In this document: one piece after another, positions 14,846 through 18,236 of the stretch | Layout: every line of letters starts with the position of its first letter | Numbering within the stretch: position 1 is the first letter of the stretch | Origin: Deltaproteobacteria bacterium | GTDB lineage: Bacteria; Bdellovibrionota; UBA1018; UBA923 | NCBI GenBank assembly: GCA_016194725.1 | Contig: JACQAW010000105.1 | Coordinates: forward strand, 1-18,236 | Direction: 5' to 3' | DNA length: 18,236 bases | The notes under the pieces: model-generated | Databases searched by the model: none | Seen by the model: only the letters and a program-made list of their open reading frames with translations | Told to the model about the DNA's origin: nothing | Made by a program: the position numbers and the translations under genes

Positions 14846-15724
14846 GTGTTCATCAAGCTTCTTGCCCTTGCCTTGCTGGCTCAGGCCCAGGCGTCTATTT
14901 TTAATGACAAGTATGTCGACGTGCAGAGGTTCATGCGGCAGCTGGCCGTCATGCATTCCGATGTGGTGGAGCTGGTGACGGTGGGAAGCTCTGATAGCGG
15001 TCAGGTTATCGAAGGTCTCAAGATCGGCTCGGGCCCCGTAGCTCATCTGGTCGTGGCCACGCATCATGGCAACGAATACGGCGCCACCGAAGTGGCCAAG
15101 GCGCTGGCCGAGTCGCTGGCGGCAGCGCCGTTGCCCGGACTTACAGTCTACGTCGTACCCGTACTGAACATTTATGGCTATGACCTGCGCAAGCGAAACG
15201 AAGATACCCCAAACTCGGTGCTCGATCCCAACCGCGACTATCCCGGCCCTTGCGGAACCGAAGGGCCATTCCTGCTCAAATCAACGGGGGCGCTCGCACG
15301 ATTTCTCGCTGAACGAAATATCGTCGCCGCAGCCACCTTGCACACCTTTCATCCCGCCGTCGTCTACCCTTGGGGTTTTGGCACCAAAGATTTCGACCCG
15401 CCCAATCTGGATGTTTTTCTGCAGCTCGTGCGAGCGGCCACCGTCGAGAGCAAATACCCCATTGGCAACTCCACTGACGTCATCTATCCGGCCCGCGGCA
15501 CGTTTGAAGACTACGCGTTTTCTCGGTTCGGCATCTGGGCGCTGCTTTTTGAGCTGGGGCACACCCACAAACCGTATGAAAACGAGGTCGCGGATCTCAT
15601 CCACGACAACATTCCTGGCCTGCGCCGCCTACTCGGCATTGCTCCCAAAACACGAGCCTTGAGCCACTCGTTTACGGGCAAATGCGATTCACTGGCCTTT
15701 CTCTTTGACCGCCACGAAGAGTAA
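14846..15724 (+). CDS. Exported M14-family zinc carboxypeptidase
   Basis: This 292-residue protein has a signal peptide (MFIKLLALALLAQAQA). The zinc motif is THHGNEYGATE with His74 and Glu77. DPNRDYP (127-133) is the substrate-carboxylate region, LHTFHP (165-170) probably supplies the third zinc ligand, and FELGHTHKPYE holds the catalytic Glu236. YPARGTFEDYAF (214-225) is also typical of M14. Such enzymes remove C-terminal amino acids from peptides or, in some branches, cut peptidoglycan stem peptides or amides. The start is GTG at 14846 with GGAG eight bases upstream. It is the last gene of the exported-protein operon; no clear terminator follows. Confidence 0.88.
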   Translation: MFIKLLALALLAQAQASIFNDKYVDVQRFMRQLAVMHSDVVELVTVGSSDSGQVIEGLKIGSGPVAHLVVATHHGNEYGATEVAKALAESLAAAPLPGLTVYVVPVLNIYGYDLRKRNEDTPNSVLDPNRDYPGPCGTEGPFLLKSTGALARFLAERNIVAAATLHTFHPAVVYPWGFGTKDFDPPNLDVFLQLVRAATVESKYPIGNSTDVIYPARGTFEDYAFSRFGIWALLFELGHTHKPYENEVADLIHDNIPGLRRLLGIAPKTRALSHSFTGKCDSLAFLFDRHEE

Positions 15725-15786
15725 CGGCAAAATCACGGCCTGCACTACATTTAAGTTTCAAAGGGTTAGGCTGCTCAAATCTATTT

Positions 15787-15858
15787 CAAGACGCTCGTCT
15801 TGACACGGATAGGCAATTCGCGATATAAGCTGCACAGTTTAATATTTGCAGTATGCAA
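15787..15858 (+). promoter_or_regulatory. MarR operon promoter with two palindromes
   Basis: A consensus -35 TTGACA (15800-15805), an 18-base spacer and a -10 TATAAG (15824-15829) give the best promoter in the window. A palindrome, CAAGACGCTCGTCTTG (15787-15802, two central mismatches), overlaps the -35. A second, TTGCA-gta-TGCAA (15846-15858), lies just after the expected start point. Both positions suit repression by the MarR protein encoded downstream, which usually binds such dyads to control its own operon. Confidence 0.6.
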
Positions 15859-15908
15859 TAGTATCCAGTTGAAACGAAGTTGATAACTCCGGAAAGTCCC
15901 AAAGTCCT

Positions 15909-16331
15909 ATGAACGATACGGAAAGTGCAAAACAGATTCTCGATGTGATCCCCCGCACGATGCGTATCATTCGCACTGAGCTGCGGGCGCTGGCCAAGTC
16001 CGAGCTTACCGTTCCCCAGTTCCGAATCCTGGCCCACCTTACAGAGGGAAGTCTCAACAACGGCCAACTTGCCGACATCCAGGGCGTCAGCGTGGCCGCC
16101 ATGTCGCGCATGGTGGATGGCCTGGTCCGGCGCAATCTGCTGACTCGTACGGTGTCAGCCAGCGATCGCCGTCAAATTCACCTGGCTCTCACGCCCACCG
16201 GCCGCGAAACCATGGATCGCATTACCAAGGCAGTACAAAAGAGTCTGGCCGAACGTATTTCCAAACTTAGCACCAAACCGAAGAAGGATCTCGCTTCGGG
16301 ACTCGATGCACTCGAGGAGGTATTCACCTAA
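15909..16331 (+). CDS. MarR-family transcriptional regulator
   Basis: This 140-residue winged-helix protein has the core LTVPQFRILAHLTEGSLNNG (33-52), the recognition region LADIQGVSVAAMSRMVDGLV and the wing SASDRRQIHLALTPTGRE with the usual DRR. The flanking helices should form the dimer interface. MarR proteins are dimeric repressors relieved by small molecules or oxidation and commonly control an adjacent efflux operon. No conserved Cys is present, so redox sensing of the OhrR type is unlikely. The stop shares one base with the TolC-family start (TAATG). The ATG at 15909 has only a weak GGAAAG well upstream. Confidence 0.92.
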   Translation: MNDTESAKQILDVIPRTMRIIRTELRALAKSELTVPQFRILAHLTEGSLNNGQLADIQGVSVAAMSRMVDGLVRRNLLTRTVSASDRRQIHLALTPTGRETMDRITKAVQKSLAERISKLSTKPKKDLASGLDALEEVFT

Positions 16332-17593
16332 TGTTCTCCATCATCATGCACCTCACAATGCCAGCCGTATTTGCCGCGACCGACGGACGCACTCTTGACG
16401 AGTGTTTTCAGGCTGCGCTCAGGCGCAGCGAAATCATCGGCACCCAAACCGAGCTGATCGCGCAGGCGGAAGAAAGATACCGCCAGGCCAAAGGGGCCAT
16501 CTTTCCCACCATCAACGGCGTGGCATCTTATCTGGTGCAGGCCGCACCGGCTGCTACCGCGGCCACGCAGGCGCCCGGCGAGCAAACCACCGCAAAGCTC
16601 ACGGCCACCCAGCCCATTTTTCACGGTATGAAGGAATACGCGGGCATCTTGCAGCAGAACCTGCTCGTCACGTCGGCCATGTCCAACAAGGTGCAGGCTG
16701 CTGCTTCATTGTATAGCGATGTTGCCACGAACTTTTACTCGATCCTGCAGCTCGAACAGGACATCCGCGACGTGACCAATGAAATCAATATCGACTCCAA
16801 GCGCATCAGTGACCTGAACGCGCGCGTGCGCATCGGCCGGTCACGGCCCAGCGAAGTGCTCACAGTCAAATCGGCGGTCGACACCCTGGTGGCCACCAAC
16901 GACGCCACCCGCGGCCAGTTGCTGGCGCTGCGCGAAGCCTTTGCCTTTCTGACCGGCTTTGACCGCAACATGCCCATTCTGGAAACGGAAACGCTCACCC
17001 TGCCTTCACCAGGCGCGGTTGAGCCTTATCTGCAGTCCATCGAAGAACGCCCCGACGTCAAGGCAGCACGCGACAGCCTGTATGCTGTTGAAAAGAACGT
17101 CACCATCGCGCGCGCCGGCCACTTTCCGCAGATCGACGTCACCGGCGACTACTGGTTCAAGCGTCCCGGCATCAGCCAGGACCAGCACTGGGACGCCCAG
17201 ATCATCGGCACGATACCCATCTTCGCCGGCGGCATCGTCAACTCGCAGGTGCGCGAAGCGGCCTCGCAGGAACGCGCCAGCGAGCTGAACCTGGCCCGCC
17301 TACGCCGCCTGGCCGACCAGGAAATCCGCTCCGATTACGACAACTTCACGGCCGACCTGAATCAGGTCACCAGCCTTACGCGCGCCACGCAGAGCGCGCT
17401 CGAAAATTACCAAGCTCAGACCAGCGACTACAAACTGGGCCTGGTGACCAACCTTGATGTGCTCACCGCAATCACGTCATCCCAGGAATCGCAGCGCGCA
17501 CTCGACAAGTCTCGTTACCTGACCAAGCTCGATTATATCAAACTACAGATCGCCACGGCAAGAAGACCCAAGCAGGAGGAATTGAAGCCATGA
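16331..17593 (+). CDS. TolC-family outer-membrane efflux channel
   Basis: This 420-residue protein has a signal peptide (MFSIIMHLTMPAVFAA) and two outer-membrane-efflux repeats. The first begins RTLDECFQAALRRSEIIGTQ with AEERYRQAKGAIFPTINGVA; the second begins PDVKAARDSLYAVEKNVTIA with RAGHFPQIDVTGDYWF. Both show the typical FP-x-I turn before a beta-strand. Long heptad-like helices lie between and after (QLEQDIRDVTNEINIDSKRI, RATQSALENYQAQTSDYKLG, with the family's G-x-x-T/N-x-x-DVL). It should trimerise into a channel across outer membrane and periplasm for an inner-membrane pump. The start overlaps the marR stop by one base; the stop overlaps the lipoprotein start as ATGA. Confidence 0.92.
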   Translation: MFSIIMHLTMPAVFAATDGRTLDECFQAALRRSEIIGTQTELIAQAEERYRQAKGAIFPTINGVASYLVQAAPAATAATQAPGEQTTAKLTATQPIFHGMKEYAGILQQNLLVTSAMSNKVQAAASLYSDVATNFYSILQLEQDIRDVTNEINIDSKRISDLNARVRIGRSRPSEVLTVKSAVDTLVATNDATRGQLLALREAFAFLTGFDRNMPILETETLTLPSPGAVEPYLQSIEERPDVKAARDSLYAVEKNVTIARAGHFPQIDVTGDYWFKRPGISQDQHWDAQIIGTIPIFAGGIVNSQVREAASQERASELNLARLRRLADQEIRSDYDNFTADLNQVTSLTRATQSALENYQAQTSDYKLGLVTNLDVLTAITSSQESQRALDKSRYLTKLDYIKLQIATARRPKQEELKP

Positions 17594-18201
17594 AGACCCT
17601 AGCAGTATCCACCACCCTATTGATCGGATTCGCAGTTATGATCAGCGGGTGTAACGAACATGCTCCACTCAGAGAAAATACCAACGCGCAAAACGCGGTG
17701 CTTACTCAATCCAAGCTTCAGGAGCTGGCTCCGGCAGAAGGCTCCTTCGCTGGCAGGATGCTCATGAAGGTTCCCCAAGGCAAGGAAAAGGAAGCCAAAT
17801 TCCTGCCCTACGACTGCACGATCACCATCTCGCATTCGATTCAGAACATGCGCACCAGCACCTCACCCACCGAGACCGTCGACGTGCCTATTCTGAAAGC
17901 CACGCTGAACTTCGACATCTTCGAAGGTTTGAGCAACGATCAGTTTGAAGCGGTGATCGACCAGTATCGCGAAATCACCTATCCCATGGGCTTGAATCGC
18001 TACATCACCACTGACGTGGGCAACTACAACCCCGCGAGCCGGACCGTGAACTTTCCGTACACGGTCGGTGGCGATACCCTGGGCACCACGTTCGGCGACA
18101 TTTCGGGCAAGCTGAGCGAAGACGGCCAGCACCTGACGGGCTACTGGAAAGTCCCGCGGCTTAAAATGACCGCGGCTTTTGATCTGGTCAAACAGAAATA
18201 A
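17590..18201 (+). CDS. Lipoprotein of unknown function in efflux operon
   Basis: This 203-residue protein has a type II signal peptide with lipobox MISGC, so Cys21 should be lipidated. The mature region is largely beta-strand in character (ITISHSIQNMRTSTSPTETV, LKATLNFDIFEGL, RTVNFPYTVGGDTLGTTFGD). I recognise no domain. It resembles exported lipoproteins that report or buffer outer-membrane assembly only in general layout. ATGA coupling to the TolC-family gene points to a partner role in the efflux system, which is an inference. An unusual point is its place between the channel gene and whatever follows, where a membrane-fusion protein would be expected. Confidence 0.82.
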   Translation: MKTLAVSTTLLIGFAVMISGCNEHAPLRENTNAQNAVLTQSKLQELAPAEGSFAGRMLMKVPQGKEKEAKFLPYDCTITISHSIQNMRTSTSPTETVDVPILKATLNFDIFEGLSNDQFEAVIDQYREITYPMGLNRYITTDVGNYNPASRTVNFPYTVGGDTLGTTFGDISGKLSEDGQHLTGYWKVPRLKMTAAFDLVKQK

Positions 18202-18211
18202 GTTTTAGACT

Positions 18212-18236
18212 TGAGCGCCGCCGCAGGCGCCGCTCA
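18212..18236. terminator. Hairpin after the lipoprotein gene
   Basis: TGAGCGCCGCC-gca-GGCGCCGCTCA forms an 11-base stem with one mismatch, starting 11 bases after the stop at 18201. A U-tract, if any, would lie beyond the window edge, so intrinsic termination cannot be confirmed. If it is a terminator, the operon is only marR-tolC-lipoprotein and carries no pump genes. Confidence 0.4.

Overview
The window looks like chromosomal DNA of a fairly GC-rich Gram-negative bacterium. The support is a TolC-family outer-membrane protein, a lipoprotein with a clear lipobox, several Sec signal peptides and a cluster for cell-surface glycans. The mix of secreted C11 and M14 peptidases, an envelope M15 peptidase and an HNH fragment would fit a Bdellovibrionota or other former deltaproteobacterial lineage. 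That placement is an inference from gene content only. I see no rRNA, tRNA, CRISPR array or intact mobile element.

Region 1 (1-559) holds the C-terminal domain of a decayed HNH endonuclease, then a spacer rich in A and C on the + strand with no recognisable gene. Region 2 (560-5798, all minus strand) is a glycan-building unit, read in the order: family 4 glycosyltransferase, FkbM methyltransferase, second glycosyltransferase, class I methyltransferase, DegT-family aminotransferase. The last four are coupled by overlaps or very short gaps. The FkbM gene is preceded by two tandem five-codon minicistrons. Divergent from this unit are a polysaccharide deacetylase and a five-helix membrane protein (5906-7446).

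Region 3 (7430-10551) has an exported M15 peptidase, a phosphinothricin-type GNAT acetyltransferase, a MITE-like inverted repeat that exactly fills the gap between two convergent stop codons, and a minus-strand pair made of a family 4 glycosyltransferase and a small exported barrel-like protein. Region 4 (10577-12443) is a stress-type island: an osmC gene broken by a frameshift, a dienelactone-hydrolase-like enzyme, an Hsp20 chaperone, and the last codons of a deleted M48 peptidase whose stop codon overlaps the hsp20 stop.

Region 5 (12482-15724) is a compact exported-protein operon behind a consensus -35 box. It encodes a predicted seven-bladed beta-propeller, a clostripain-like C11 cysteine peptidase and an M14 zinc carboxypeptidase; all three have signal peptides. 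Region 6 (15787-18236) is a MarR-TolC-lipoprotein operon with a near-consensus promoter and two palindromes suited to autoregulation. Inner-membrane efflux partners may lie beyond the window.

The most distinctive observations are the minicistron chain before the FkbM gene, the stop-to-stop inverted repeat, the propeller/C11/M14 operon, and three decayed genes (HNH, osmC, M48) lying at the joints between modules. I did not find a clearly new defence or mobile system.
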